A stretch of 64,000 nucleotides of DNA from Ruminococcus sp. FC2018 (GCF_000621805.1 NZ_JHXH01000011.1:43365-107364), one strand, 5' to 3'. Counted from the stretch's first letter, positions 1 to 9,435 are shown. Numbers and translations are program-made. Notes: a model not told the origin generated them from the letters alone.

Positions 1-779
1 GGGAGCGTAGTTCCTGTTTTATATGAGGCAAGTACTGAAGCATCAACAACGACTATTGCAATTATAGCAACATCAAGTCTATAGAGAATTACATTCAGTG
101 CACTTGTAATTCCGGCTTTAAATGAATAAAAAGTAAGATCTTTTTTCTTATCTTTAGATAGTATTTCTTTTGTACTTGCAATGAACGGTTTACAGTAGTA
201 CCATCCGATAATACCTGTAATGATATATGCAGCATAACGTCCGATAATAGTTCCGGCGATGCCTCCAACAAAAGCTCCGGCTGAACCAAATGCAAGATAC
301 AGCAACGAATTTATATTCATTAGTTTTGAATACTTTATATTGCTTTTTTCAGCTCTTAAAATTATAGAAAAATAATCAAATACAAATGCAATAAAAGGCA
401 TTCCTGCAAGAGATATAATATATGGTCTGGTTTCTTCAATTCCGACATTCCCGAATAAGCCATATAAAACAAGTGCTAATGATAGTATAATTTCAGATAT
501 AAGACCGAATTTAAAGGAGTAATGATAGTATATGGATTTTTCGTCTTTACTTATGTCCTTAGAGCAAAAATAAAGAATACCGCTTGTAATTCCCATCCCC
601 GAAAAAAGGAATATAATGAAAAAGGCATTAAAAGCACCTGTAAAAACTCCAAAATCATTTTTTGAAAGAATTCTTACTAAGATTATGTTGGTTATGAATG
701 CGATACACTTATTGATAAACGATGAGCCTAAAATATGGAAAAACCCATCTTTAAATAAGTGTTTGATCCGTTCACCCAT
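1..779 (-). CDS. Polysaccharide flippase, Wzx/MOP type (N-terminal part)
   Basis: The frame is open from an ATG at 779 to the window edge (259 codons), so the C-terminal half is missing. The protein starts MGERIKHLFKDGFFHILGSS and has a run of hydrophobic segments with the layout of MOP-superfamily flippases, which move undecaprenyl-linked oligosaccharide units across the membrane. A GGAAGGGG ribosome-binding site lies just before the ATG, and the gene starts 21 bp after the polymerase stop in the same operon. Family assignment rests on the N-terminal pattern and on context. Which lipid-linked glycan it moves is inferred from the neighbours. Confidence 0.75.
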   Translation of the reverse strand, partial: MGERIKHLFKDGFFHILGSSFINKCIAFITNIILVRILSKNDFGVFTGAFNAFFIIFLFSGMGITSGILYFCSKDISKDEKSIYYHYSFKFGLISEIILSLALVLYGLFGNVGIEETRPYIISLAGMPFIAFVFDYFSIILRAEKSNIKYSKLMNINSLLYLAFGSAGAFVGGIAGTIIGRYAAYIITGIIGWYYCKPFIASTKEILSKDKKKDLTFYSFKAGITSALNVILYRLDVAIIAIVVVDASVLASYKTGTTL

Positions 780-800
780 TATAATCCCCTTCCGTGAGTA

Positions 801-2195
801 TCATTTTTTTGTGGTTACTCTTTTACGATAAAAAAATCTTAGTTTAGATAGCTTTGTATTATACTTTTGATCTGACATACCGGTAATAAAGTATATAAAA
901 AATGTAATAGCAATAACAAACACTGATGAAGCAGTATAGAATATATCTACAAATCCACCTTCAACTATTGTGACAAATAGCAAAGTAAACTGTGCATATA
1001 GTAGTATTGATGCAGGAGTTTTTTTCAGATTTGGAAGCAAATATGCAAATAATCCTATGATAATTCCAAATATAACCGGTGCGATCAAAGCACCTATTGT
1101 TCCGAAATTTGCATATGATTCACCAATGAAAATAGTATTCATTACACCGGCTGTACCATCCTGAACGCCTCTTGAATTGTAGATGGTCATGACAACTCTT
1201 CCGGATCTGGTTCCATCTGCTAAAGGGATAAAGAATGACATCCACGAATTAAAACTTGCACCATCTAAAAAAGCATGGTTTGCCGGGAAAGCATCAATGT
1301 GTAAGAAAAGTGTAGCGATCTGAGTAAACAGTATTCTACCTACCGGACCTGTATAAATTGAAAATATTGAACTGCCTGTATTCATCATTACTAAATAGAA
1401 GAAAAGGATCAGAACGGCAGCTGCAATTACAAGTCTGCTGAACCATTTATTGGAATTTATGTTTCCAATCATTACTTCAAGTAAATACAAACCAAGTAAA
1501 TAAGTAATGATGGGTGATTTAGAGAAATCATATGTTAAAACAACAACGCTCAAAAGAGCCATGTATATAAACATCAACGCCCATTTTTTTGAATGTGTAA
1601 ATCTGAAGTAAATGTAAGTCAGATATGAAACAAAAGGTGTAAGCGTTGTCATAAACAGATTTTTTATATATTGATTTCCCTGAAAAAATCTGCTTCCGCT
1701 CTGACGAAGTACGTTTAAATCATCGCCCTTAATAATGGAGAGAAACGGAATATATCCTAAGTTCATAAATACATAAGCTGTTGCGAGAGTACAGACCGCC
1801 ATAAGTATAACAACAAAGCCCTGAATCTGTACCATGTTGCTGTTATAGTTTATACCTCCTGATATATAATCTCCCATACTTTTGGGCTGAAAAAACTTGT
1901 TTATTATTTTTTTCATGATTATCAAAACAAGCGGAAAAACTATAACACAGTATGCAAGAAAAAAGTAGGTTTTATTGATGGTTGATTGCTGAGTTATTTT
2001 TTGAATAAGGTAATGCTTTCGCAATCCTATAAAAACTAATGAACCACCGATAAGACTAAAAACAAGGATAAAGTAGTATATAGTGCTTATCATATTTAGT
2101 CTTTTAATTTTAAGACTATCCGCTGCAAAATGGAAAAGTACCGTAGATACGATCAATACAATAATAGCAATTAAAGAACGTATTATAATTCCCAT
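801..2195 (-). CDS. Oligosaccharide repeat-unit polymerase, Wzy-like membrane protein
   Basis: This is a very hydrophobic protein of about 464 residues with roughly a dozen membrane segments and a long extracytoplasmic loop near residues 315-370, the usual layout of Wzy/O-antigen polymerases. Such proteins join lipid-linked repeat units on the outer membrane face. Two in-frame ATGs exist, at 2210 and 2195. The second is preferred because GGGAG sits 8 nt before it. The gene lies between wbpA and the flippase, as expected for a Wzx/Wzy system. Wzy sequences are poorly conserved, so the call depends on topology and context. There is no similarity-based evidence for the linkage it makes. Confidence 0.7.
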   Translation of the reverse strand: MGIIIRSLIAIIVLIVSTVLFHFAADSLKIKRLNMISTIYYFILVFSLIGGSLVFIGLRKHYLIQKITQQSTINKTYFFLAYCVIVFPLVLIIMKKIINKFFQPKSMGDYISGGINYNSNMVQIQGFVVILMAVCTLATAYVFMNLGYIPFLSIIKGDDLNVLRQSGSRFFQGNQYIKNLFMTTLTPFVSYLTYIYFRFTHSKKWALMFIYMALLSVVVLTYDFSKSPIITYLLGLYLLEVMIGNINSNKWFSRLVIAAAVLILFFYLVMMNTGSSIFSIYTGPVGRILFTQIATLFLHIDAFPANHAFLDGASFNSWMSFFIPLADGTRSGRVVMTIYNSRGVQDGTAGVMNTIFIGESYANFGTIGALIAPVIFGIIIGLFAYLLPNLKKTPASILLYAQFTLLFVTIVEGGFVDIFYTASSVFVIAITFFIYFITGMSDQKYNTKLSKLRFFYRKRVTTKK

Positions 2196-2218
2196 CTGAT
2201 ACACTCCCATTCATATAT

Positions 2219-2256
2219 TTAAAATACAGGTCTGATGTTTTCGACCTGTATTTTAA
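2219..2256 (-). other. Intercistronic 14-bp perfect hairpin
   Basis: In the 78-93 bp gap between the wbpA stop and the polymerase start, two 14-nt arms (2219-2232 and 2243-2256) are exact reverse complements around a 10-nt loop. On the minus strand the hairpin is followed by an AT-rich stretch but not by a clean T-run, so full termination is doubtful. It may lower expression of the two membrane proteins, or protect or process the mRNA. Confidence 0.6.
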
Positions 2257-2288
2257 AATAATTATTATAATAACTAAATGGATAAAAA

Positions 2289-3617
2289 TTAAAGTCTCCA
2301 GAATCTCATCTTGCTTGCTTTTAGCTCGTCCATTCTGTAAAGGCTCTTAACATCAATCAGAACTTTTTCCTCATCCGGAAGATCTGATTTAAACAGTTCC
2401 TTTATCTGCATCATTGACAGTGAACGATATTCGTTATGACCTACTGCAATTATAACACAGTCTGCCTTGGGGATATCCTCCCACGCAGTCAATTCTACAC
2501 CATACTCCTGCTTTGCAACTTCTGCATCTGCCCAAGAATCGGTTACAACAGGCTGGATATCAAATTCCTTTAATCTGTTAATTATATCAACAACTTTACT
2601 GTTTCTTGTATCGGGACAATTCTCTTTGAAGGTCAGACCCATTATTACAACCGTAGCCTTCTTAGGTGCCATTCCGGCTTCGATCATCTCTTTGATTGCA
2701 GCATCAGCAACAAATGCACCCATACTATCGTTGACCTGTCTTCCGTTAAGAATGATCTGGCTATGATATCCAAGCTTTTCCGATACATTTGTAAGGTAGT
2801 ACGGGTCAACTCCAATGCAGTGTCCGCCAACAAGACCGGGTTTGAAACCGAGGGCGTTCCATTTGGTATTCATACCCTGAAGTACCTCGTCTGTATCTAT
2901 CTTCAATTTGTCGCAGATTATAGCGATCTCATTCATAAATGCGATGTTAATATCACGCTGGCTGTTTTCAACGACCTTAACAGCCTCAGCAGTTTTAATA
3001 TTGGAAACAGGGAATGTACCTGCCTTTATAACGATATCATAAACCTTTTTGATTTCCTTTGCAGACTCATCGTCCATTCCGGAAACGACTTTACGGATAG
3101 ATGTAAGAGTATGAACTCTGTCACCCGGATTGATTCTTTCAGGGCTATAGCCGATTTTCCAGTCAACTCCGCACTTAAGTCCAGATTCTTTCTCGATGAT
3201 AGGAATACAAATATCTTCTGTAACTCCCGGATAAACAGTAGATTCAAATACAACTATTGTTCCGGGTGCAAGATTCTGACCAACAGTGCGTGAAGCTCCC
3301 TCAACCGGTCTGAGGTCAGGACTATTATCATCATTTACAGGTGTGGGAACAGCAACAACAATGAATCTTGCTTCTTTCAAACGAGTGGGATCGGCGGTAA
3401 AATCTACAGTTGTATCCTTTATTGCCTCGCCAACTTCATTTGTTGAGTCGATTCCGTTTGCATATTCGTTTACCCTTTTCTCGTTTATATCAAAGCCTAT
3501 AACTTTAATATGCTTTGCAAACTCAACTGCAATAGGCATACCTACGTATCCAAGTCCTACGAGTGCGAGTTTTTCAGTTCCGTTAATGAGTCCCTGATAA
3601 ATGTTGTTGAATTCCAT
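2289..3617 (-). CDS. wbpA: UDP-N-acetylglucosamine 6-dehydrogenase (WbpA/TviB family)
   Basis: This 442-residue nucleotide-sugar dehydrogenase would oxidise UDP-GlcNAc at C6 to UDP-GlcNAcA in the cytoplasm, using NAD+. The Rossmann motif GLGYVG is at residues 21-26. The SPERINPG segment is near 158-165. The catalytic motif GGHCIGVDPYYL places the thiol nucleophile at Cys267. Length is normal for the family. A GAGGAA site precedes the ATG. It is the first enzyme of the UDP-ManNAc3NAcA pathway, and the other four enzymes (WbpB, E, D, I types) lie directly upstream. Substrate (GlcNAc rather than GalNAc) is inferred from those partners. Confidence 0.9.
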   Translation of the reverse strand: MEFNNIYQGLINGTEKLALVGLGYVGMPIAVEFAKHIKVIGFDINEKRVNEYANGIDSTNEVGEAIKDTTVDFTADPTRLKEARFIVVAVPTPVNDDNSPDLRPVEGASRTVGQNLAPGTIVVFESTVYPGVTEDICIPIIEKESGLKCGVDWKIGYSPERINPGDRVHTLTSIRKVVSGMDDESAKEIKKVYDIVIKAGTFPVSNIKTAEAVKVVENSQRDINIAFMNEIAIICDKLKIDTDEVLQGMNTKWNALGFKPGLVGGHCIGVDPYYLTNVSEKLGYHSQIILNGRQVNDSMGAFVADAAIKEMIEAGMAPKKATVVIMGLTFKENCPDTRNSKVVDIINRLKEFDIQPVVTDSWADAEVAKQEYGVELTAWEDIPKADCVIIAVGHNEYRSLSMMQIKELFKSDLPDEEKVLIDVKSLYRMDELKASKMRFWRL

Positions 3618-3639
3618 TTTAGTATTCCTCGATTCTTAT

Positions 3640-4770
3640 TTATATATTTATTTTTAAAGCCTCAGCTACCGCGTTTATATCCTCTTTAGTAATATAAGGA
3701 TGCATAGGTAAGCTAAGAACTGCTTTACACAGTTTTTCTGTAACAGGACAATCAGCATTAACGCTGTCTGTACCTGCAAATGCACCTTGAATATGCATTG
3801 GTTTCATATAGTAAACCATTGAGGGTATTCCCTGCTCTTTTAACTTAGTCTGCAAAGCATTTCTGTCAACACTAGTCGGAAGCTGTACAGTATACTGCGC
3901 CCAGCTGCTCACAAAGTTTTCCTTTACAAGCGGAAGAACAAGGTTGGTATCCTTAAGAGCTTCGTTATACATCTGAGCTGCCTTGTTTACATCATTAAGC
4001 TCATACTCTCTGAATGCTTTAAGTTTAACTTCAAGTATAGCCGCTTGAATGGTATCAAGTCTGCTGTTCATACCAAGTCGGATGTTATCGTACTTGTTCT
4101 CAGCATTTTTACCATGTACTGCAAGGCTTCTTAGCATAGCAGCCCACTCATCGTTATTGGTAAAAATTGCACCACCGTCACCGTAGCAACCAAGAGGTTT
4201 TGCAGGAAAAAAGCTGGTTGTGGAGATATCTCCGAAGCTGCATGCCATTTTGCCGTTTATTGAACCGCCGAAGCCTTGTGCTCCGTCTTCAAGAAGAAGC
4301 AGGTCATGTTTCTTGCATATCTCTTTTATCCTTGGATAATCAGCAGGCTGACCAAACAAATCAACTGCTGCAACCACTTTTGGGGTGTACTTACCCTCAC
4401 TCTTGACCTTAATTATTGCCAGCTCCAGCTTATCGGGATCAATGTTAAATGTGCGTTCATCAACATCAACAAAAATAGGTGTAGCACCCTCTGCTGCCGG
4501 ACATTCACCTGTTGAGAAGAACGTGAAATCGGGAACGAATACAGCATCGTCCTTACCGATCCCCCACGCTTTGAGCGCAAGGGTCAGCGCATCGGTACCG
4601 TTGGCACAGGTAACACAGTGTTTAACGCCCACATATTCTGCAAGCTGCTGTTCAAGCTCCTTGACTTGCGGTCCGGATATGTAACGAGCTGATGAGCAGA
4701 CTTCTGATATATTTTTGTCGATTTCTTCTTTTAGTACAGCGTACTGATGTTTTAGATCACGAAATTCCAT
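3640..4770 (-). CDS. wbpE: UDP-3-keto-GlcNAcA aminotransferase (WbpE-type, DegT family)
   Basis: This 376-residue PLP-dependent sugar aminotransferase would put an amino group on C3 of the 3-keto sugar made by the WbpB-type enzyme. The PLP-binding Lys191 lies in FFPAKPLGCYGDGGA, and EDGAQ is at 161-165. Length fits the DegT/DnrJ/EryC1 family. The ATG follows the wbpD stop codon directly, and its ribosome-binding site (AGAGGTG) lies inside the end of wbpD, so the two are probably translationally coupled. Position among wbpA, B, D and I homologues is the main reason for a C3 rather than C4 specificity. Confidence 0.87.
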   Translation of the reverse strand: MEFRDLKHQYAVLKEEIDKNISEVCSSARYISGPQVKELEQQLAEYVGVKHCVTCANGTDALTLALKAWGIGKDDAVFVPDFTFFSTGECPAAEGATPIFVDVDERTFNIDPDKLELAIIKVKSEGKYTPKVVAAVDLFGQPADYPRIKEICKKHDLLLLEDGAQGFGGSINGKMACSFGDISTTSFFPAKPLGCYGDGGAIFTNNDEWAAMLRSLAVHGKNAENKYDNIRLGMNSRLDTIQAAILEVKLKAFREYELNDVNKAAQMYNEALKDTNLVLPLVKENFVSSWAQYTVQLPTSVDRNALQTKLKEQGIPSMVYYMKPMHIQGAFAGTDSVNADCPVTEKLCKAVLSLPMHPYITKEDINAVAEALKINI

Positions 4771-5337
4771 TTATTTCACCTCTGAAAGCTTGTCATCTTT
4801 CATTTCATATTTCCTATTACAATCGGGGCAGCAAAGTTCTTTATCAAGGACCTGCCCGCACTCGCAAACCCAACCGATCTGTCTTGCAGGAACACCAGCC
4901 ATAAGTGCATGTGCAGGAACATTTTTTGTTACAACTGCGCCGGCTGCGATCGTACAGTATTCACCCAGTTCATGACCGCAGACGATAGTAGCATTAGCAC
5001 CGATAGTCGCATTGCTTCTGACTATAGTTTTCTTGTACCCGGCATGACCCTTAGGATACTGAGCCCTTGGTGTAAGATCATTGGTGAATACACACGATGG
5101 ACCACAGAAAACATAGTCCTCCAGCTCCAAGCCCTCATAAAGAGACACATTATTCTGAACTTTTACACCATTGCCGATCTTTACATTGTTAGATACATTT
5201 ACGTTTTGACCAAAAGAACAGTTTTCTCCAATAACAGCACCGGTCTGAATATGACAAAAATGCCATATCTTTGTACCTTTGCCAATCTCAACACCGTCAT
5301 CTATGTAGCTACTTTCATGAACAAAGTAATCAGCCAT
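4771..5337 (-). CDS. wbpD: UDP-GlcNAc3NA N-acetyltransferase (WbpD-type left-handed beta-helix)
   Basis: This 188-residue hexapeptide-repeat acetyltransferase would acetylate the C3 amino group with acetyl-CoA. Repeating I-G-x-x/V-G-x-x hexapeptides run from about residue 10 to 150 (GKGTKIWHFCHIQTGAVIG, GANATIVCGHELG). The last ~35 residues carry CxC-x8-CCxxC, which looks like a small zinc-binding tail. The ATG at 5337 is chosen over an upstream TTG at 5352 because GGAGAG lies 7 nt before it. It overlaps the end of wbpB by 8 bp. The zinc-binding tail is an inference from cysteine spacing. Confidence 0.87.
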   Translation of the reverse strand: MADYFVHESSYIDDGVEIGKGTKIWHFCHIQTGAVIGENCSFGQNVNVSNNVKIGNGVKVQNNVSLYEGLELEDYVFCGPSCVFTNDLTPRAQYPKGHAGYKKTIVRSNATIGANATIVCGHELGEYCTIAAGAVVTKNVPAHALMAGVPARQIGWVCECGQVLDKELCCPDCNRKYEMKDDKLSEVK

Positions 5338-6415
5338 TGTTAAACTCTCCAATCATGTCAACGCTTGCAAAATCCTCAAGTGGCAGTTTCACAGGCTGTC
5401 CTGTTTTCACACTCTTATATATCGAAAGGATCATTTCAAGTGCATTTCTGCCTGCAACTGCATCAACATAGGGCTTTCTGTTATTCTTTATTGCATCCAT
5501 AACATCTGCATAAAGGCTGGTATGACCGTTTCCATATACATTGCTGGTTGCTTCTTCAAGCCCTTTGTTCTTCTGATCTGCGTCTGTTTCATCAGCAAAA
5601 TCCCAGACATCAATGTTGTTTGTAGATTTGCCGCCCAGCTTTACTGTTCCATTCTCGCCAAAGAGATAGAGAGTTTCCTCAAGGTTCTTGGGGTAAACAT
5701 TAGTCGTACCTTCGATCGTTGCAACCGCACCGTTCTTGAATGTAACCACAGCCATTCCAATGTCCTCAGCTTCAAGATAAGGATGTTGTTGCTGCCGGGT
5801 TACGCCGTAAACGCTGTCCACCTCATTTCCCATCATCCATCTGAGCAGATCAATACCATGAATGCACTGATTCATAAGACATCCGCCGTCTTCAGCCCAA
5901 GTTCCTCTCCACGGTGCCTGATCATAATAGTCTTTGTTCCTATTCCAGCGAACATGAATGCTTCCGTGAGATAACTTACCAAAACGTCCTGCTTCAAGTG
6001 CCTTCCTCATCTGCTGAACAGCAATATTAAATCTGTTCTGATGGCAGGCAGAAACCTTAACACCTTTTGCTTCGCTTCTCTTGATAATCTCTTCGGCATC
6101 AGCCATACTCATTGCCATAGGCTTCTCAATAATTACGTTGATGCCATGGTCAATGCAGTAAAGTGCGATCTTTGCATGGTCACCACTTGAAGTTGCAATA
6201 GCTACAAGCTCCAACTCAGGATGCTCGTCCACCATTGTTTTATAGTCTGTGTAACGCTCAACTTTATCTCTGTCAGCGTAGTTTGTCTTGTCAAATAAAA
6301 TATCAATATTCTCCGGTACAAGATCACAAGCTGCGATAAATTCAAGTTTATTATTTACAACTGCTTTTACATGGTTAACGGCTATACGACCGCATCCGAT
6401 AAGTGCGTATTTCAT
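5330..6415 (-). CDS. wbpB: UDP-GlcNAcA 3-dehydrogenase (WbpB-type, Gfo/Idh/MocA family)
   Basis: This 361-residue NAD-dependent oxidoreductase would oxidise C3 of UDP-GlcNAcA to the 3-keto sugar. The nucleotide-binding motif GCGRIA is at residues 7-12. The family EKP motif is at 97-99. HGID at 186-189 supplies the usual catalytic His and Asp. It starts 1 nt after the epimerase stop, with GGAGGG before the ATG. In Pseudomonas the WbpB and WbpE reactions are coupled through NADH recycling with 2-oxoglutarate. Adjacency here is consistent with that, but the sequence alone does not prove it. Confidence 0.87.
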   Translation of the reverse strand: MKYALIGCGRIAVNHVKAVVNNKLEFIAACDLVPENIDILFDKTNYADRDKVERYTDYKTMVDEHPELELVAIATSSGDHAKIALYCIDHGINVIIEKPMAMSMADAEEIIKRSEAKGVKVSACHQNRFNIAVQQMRKALEAGRFGKLSHGSIHVRWNRNKDYYDQAPWRGTWAEDGGCLMNQCIHGIDLLRWMMGNEVDSVYGVTRQQQHPYLEAEDIGMAVVTFKNGAVATIEGTTNVYPKNLEETLYLFGENGTVKLGGKSTNNIDVWDFADETDADQKNKGLEEATSNVYGNGHTSLYADVMDAIKNNRKPYVDAVAGRNALEMILSIYKSVKTGQPVKLPLEDFASVDMIGEFNNG

Positions 6416-6416
6416 T

Positions 6417-7502
6417 TTAAACCCTCCGCAAAAATCTGTTTTCTAAAGCAGAAACTATTTTTTCTGCCGAATGTCCATCACCAAACGGCTTATATGCCGA
6501 ATCTATCTTTTGTTTGTTATTAAGCTTTTCTATGATATCCGAAGCTTTAGGCTTGGCAAGTTCATTTCGATTATCGACCATCGTTTCAGGCCACACCACA
6601 AAATCTAATATTGTTACACATTTTATACCTGCGAAAAAAGCTTCTCTTTGTAATCCACCTGAGTCAGTAACTATTTTCTTTGCATTATTTACAAGGCAAA
6701 CACTATCAAGGTAGCCAACAGGCTCGCAAAGAATAATGTTGTTGAAATTGTATCTCTCTTGTAATCTTTTGGCTCTGGCTTTATTTCTTGGATGAACAGA
6801 ATATACTGTAGGCGCATCAAGCTGTTGCATTGCATTAAATATCTCCAGCAGATCTTTATCGTCGTTTGTATTTTCCTCTCTGTGACATGTAAGATAATAA
6901 AAAACAGCTGGCAAACTTCTCTTTTCACCGTTCAACAGTAAAAGTTCAACATCTTCTTTTTTGCGGATCTTACTGTATTCAAGGAAAGCGTCATACATAG
7001 GATCTCCTACTAAAACTCCCCTTTCAGCGAGACCTTCCTTGGACATTGAATCAATACCACTTTGTGTACTTGCAAGAAGCAGCGTGGAAACATGATCCGT
7101 ACATATACGGTTTATTTCCTCAGGATTGGTCATACAATGAGTCCTTGCTCCGGCTTCAACATGACATATCGGAATATGTAATTTTGCTGCAGCCAACGCC
7201 GCAGCCAATGTTGAATTAGTATCTCCGTAAACAAGCAAACAATCAGGTTCTTCTTTCATAAGAACTTCCTCAATAGAAACCATCATTTTTGCTGTCATTT
7301 GGGCATGTGAGCCTCCGGATATACCAAGATTATAGTCAGGTGCCGGAATGTTCAATTCATTAAAGAACTGTTCAGACATATTATAATCATAATGCTGACC
7401 GGTGTGAACAAGTATTTCAGTGTGTTCCTTTCTTATGATATGTGAAACGACCGCTGCTTTTATAAACTGCGGACGGGCACCGACAACAGTAACGACTTTC
7501 AT
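6417..7502 (-). CDS. wbpI: UDP-sugar 2-epimerase (WbpI/WecB family)
   Basis: This 361-residue non-hydrolysing epimerase belongs to the GT-B fold family. Visible landmarks are GARPQFIKAA near residue 8, GDTNSTLA (Asp94), HVEAGART (Glu116), CHREEN (His207) and TDSGGLQREA in the C-terminal half. The family inverts C2 of UDP-GlcNAc or its derivatives. With WbpA, B, E and D homologues beside it, the likely substrate is UDP-2,3-diacetamido-glucuronic acid, giving the manno form. A WecB role (UDP-ManNAc) is the alternative. AAGGAG precedes the ATG, and the gap to the upstream glycosyltransferase is 2 nt. Confidence 0.85.
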   Translation of the reverse strand: MKVVTVVGARPQFIKAAVVSHIIRKEHTEILVHTGQHYDYNMSEQFFNELNIPAPDYNLGISGGSHAQMTAKMMVSIEEVLMKEEPDCLLVYGDTNSTLAAALAAAKLHIPICHVEAGARTHCMTNPEEINRICTDHVSTLLLASTQSGIDSMSKEGLAERGVLVGDPMYDAFLEYSKIRKKEDVELLLLNGEKRSLPAVFYYLTCHREENTNDDKDLLEIFNAMQQLDAPTVYSVHPRNKARAKRLQERYNFNNIILCEPVGYLDSVCLVNNAKKIVTDSGGLQREAFFAGIKCVTILDFVVWPETMVDNRNELAKPKASDIIEKLNNKQKIDSAYKPFGDGHSAEKIVSALENRFLRRV

Positions 7503-7504
7503 AT

Positions 7505-8740
7505 TTAGTACTCCTTAAAAAGCCTTTGAAATTTTTGCGCTAATTTATCGTATGTGTAATAGCGTAATATCGCTCTTTTTCCTCGATCACCAAGGTCCTT
7601 TCTTTGTTCTTCAGACATGCTTTGTAAAACTATTAATGCTTTGACAGCCGAATCCATATCTGTCGGACTGAATTGAAAACCACAATTATATTTTTTTACA
7701 AGCGAATCAGGAGCATCAAAAGAAAGCAGCACAGGCAAGCCCGCCATCATAGAATCATACATTTTATTAAGACATAATCCAAACCGATACAGCGGAGAAT
7801 TTAATCCTGTCATATACGAACAATCAAAATGATTTAATAAATCGGGTATTGACTCTTTCGGAACAGGCGGCAAAAAATATACATTTGTAATATTTTCATT
7901 CTGCGTTCTTTGGATAAGTTTATTCTTTTCAACACCATCGCCTACAAAAACAAATACTGTTCTTTTGTCCTGAGGTTCTGACATTATTCGTTTCGCAAGA
8001 TCAAGTCCATTGTCAAGTGCATTTGACAATGCGTGACCTCCAAAATAACCAACAATAAAATCGTTATTATGTTCCTCAAAAAAAGCCCGGTGTTCCTCAG
8101 GGATCTTATAATTATTTGACCATTCATCCAGTTGAACGCCGTTTTGAATATTGCAAAATTTGCTTGGTTTCAATCCGTGCTTGACCATATAATCCTTTGA
8201 ATAAGGAAGGAGAGAAACACATTTATCGCAATGCTTATATGCTGAATTTTCAGCTAATTGCATCATAATAACAAACGGATTATATTTAGACATTCCACCA
8301 ACTTCATATAAAGTAGACGGCCACATATCATGAACTTCGTGAATATATTTAGCTTTAGAAAGCTTTGCTATCCTTTGTGCAGCATATGTGTCAAGCGGAT
8401 ATGTTGACGAGGCTATCACAACATCCGGTTTCCATTTTTTTGATATTGCTTTTGCTTGGGAAAAGAGCTTCCCAACGAATTTAAACATCGTTAATGCTCT
8501 TTTAATACCATTGCCCTCATATTCTCCGGTTTTCAAGAATGTATACTTAATACCATCTATTGTTTTGGTTTGAAAATCTTTTTTTACCTTTGGATTCTTG
8601 GTTCTTAAATGTGAAAAATCACCTGCCAGAATCCTTACATTATGACCCTGTTTTACCCACTCACGAGACAAATAATATGGACGGAATTCCATTCCCATTT
8701 GTGGGGAACCGGCATAGTGATTAATATAGAGAATGTTCAT
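7505..8740 (-). CDS. Glycosyltransferase family 4 (WbuB-like)
   Basis: This 411-residue GT-B glycosyltransferase starts MNILYINHYAGSPQMGMEFR, the typical opening of WbuB-type GT4 enzymes that add an amino sugar to a lipid-linked acceptor. The C-terminal half contains a glycine-rich donor-binding region (VGYFGGH near residue 230) and a late acidic stretch. It overlaps the phosphoglycosyl transferase gene by 4 bp (ATGA), so the two are coupled. It is the only ordinary glycosyltransferase seen in the window. It may add the diacetamido uronic acid made by the adjacent enzymes, though this is inferred. More transferases probably lie beyond position 1. Confidence 0.8.
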   Translation of the reverse strand: MNILYINHYAGSPQMGMEFRPYYLSREWVKQGHNVRILAGDFSHLRTKNPKVKKDFQTKTIDGIKYTFLKTGEYEGNGIKRALTMFKFVGKLFSQAKAISKKWKPDVVIASSTYPLDTYAAQRIAKLSKAKYIHEVHDMWPSTLYEVGGMSKYNPFVIMMQLAENSAYKHCDKCVSLLPYSKDYMVKHGLKPSKFCNIQNGVQLDEWSNNYKIPEEHRAFFEEHNNDFIVGYFGGHALSNALDNGLDLAKRIMSEPQDKRTVFVFVGDGVEKNKLIQRTQNENITNVYFLPPVPKESIPDLLNHFDCSYMTGLNSPLYRFGLCLNKMYDSMMAGLPVLLSFDAPDSLVKKYNCGFQFSPTDMDSAVKALIVLQSMSEEQRKDLGDRGKRAILRYYTYDKLAQKFQRLFKEY

Positions 8741-9435
8741 ACTTCTTCTTTCCCGGCAACTGCAAAAACCGTTTTTATCATTGTTTTAATATCATTAAAA
8801 AAACTATAGTTTTTTATTGAAGAAAGATTGTACTTCATTTTTTCAGGAAGAACTTTATTAACATAAACTGAGTCAGCATCAGATGCAGAACTCAATAGTT
8901 TGTCTTCGTCCTTATATTTGATCGATGCTTCCGATGTGATACCGGCAGGCATAAGCAGCGTTGCAAACATTTCGTCCGAATAGCGTTTAACATATTTTGT
9001 GGATTCAGGTCTGGTACCGACAAAACTCATATCTCCGGACAACACATCAATGAGCTGCGGAAGTTCGTCAATTCTAAGCCTTCTAAGCTTTTTACCGACA
9101 TTTGTTATTCTTGCATCATCATTGACCGTAACACCGGTTCCAATTTTATCTGCATGGTTGACCATAGTACGGAATTTATGGATATAAAACTTCCTTCCGT
9201 ACATTGTAACTCTTTCCTGCCTGAAAAACACAGGTCCCTTTGAATCGAGTTTTATCATTATGGCAATTATAAGCATCGGAACAAAAAGTAAAACAAGCAT
9301 TATAAGTGCCACGACAAAGTCAAATGCTCTTTTAAGCTTTAGTGAGAATGTTTTTTTACTTAGGCAGTCATAATAAGGTCGAACTTTTTCGTTTTTCATA
9401 AAGCGAGGAAGCTCATTCCATTTTTTTAAATACAT
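8737..9435 (-). CDS. Initiating phosphoglycosyl transferase (PglC/WbaP-type)
   Basis: This 232-residue monotopic phosphoglycosyl transferase would transfer a sugar-1-phosphate to undecaprenyl phosphate and so start repeat-unit synthesis. One hydrophobic re-entrant segment lies at about residues 36-62. It is followed by family signatures GPVFFRQERV, FYIHKFRTM, RLRIDELPQL and GDMSFVGTRPE. An AAGGG site precedes the ATG. It lies directly after the aminotransferase gene, as in bacillosamine loci, suggesting a diamino-type first sugar. The real donor sugar cannot be read from sequence. Confidence 0.88.
   Translation of the reverse strand: MYLKKWNELPRFMKNEKVRPYYDCLSKKTFSLKLKRAFDFVVALIMLVLLFVPMLIIAIMIKLDSKGPVFFRQERVTMYGRKFYIHKFRTMVNHADKIGTGVTVNDDARITNVGKKLRRLRIDELPQLIDVLSGDMSFVGTRPESTKYVKRYSDEMFATLLMPAGITSEASIKYKDEDKLLSSASDADSVYVNKVLPEKMKYNLSSIKNYSFFNDIKTMIKTVFAVAGKEEV

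Noticed and set aside
616..831. Plus-strand open frame of 71 codons
   Set aside because: It is antisense to the flippase start, has no ribosome-binding site and low-complexity composition. The minus-strand frame is a clear membrane protein.
2763..3293. Plus-strand open frame of 176 codons
   Set aside because: It lies wholly inside wbpA on the opposite strand, where the minus-strand protein has all family motifs.
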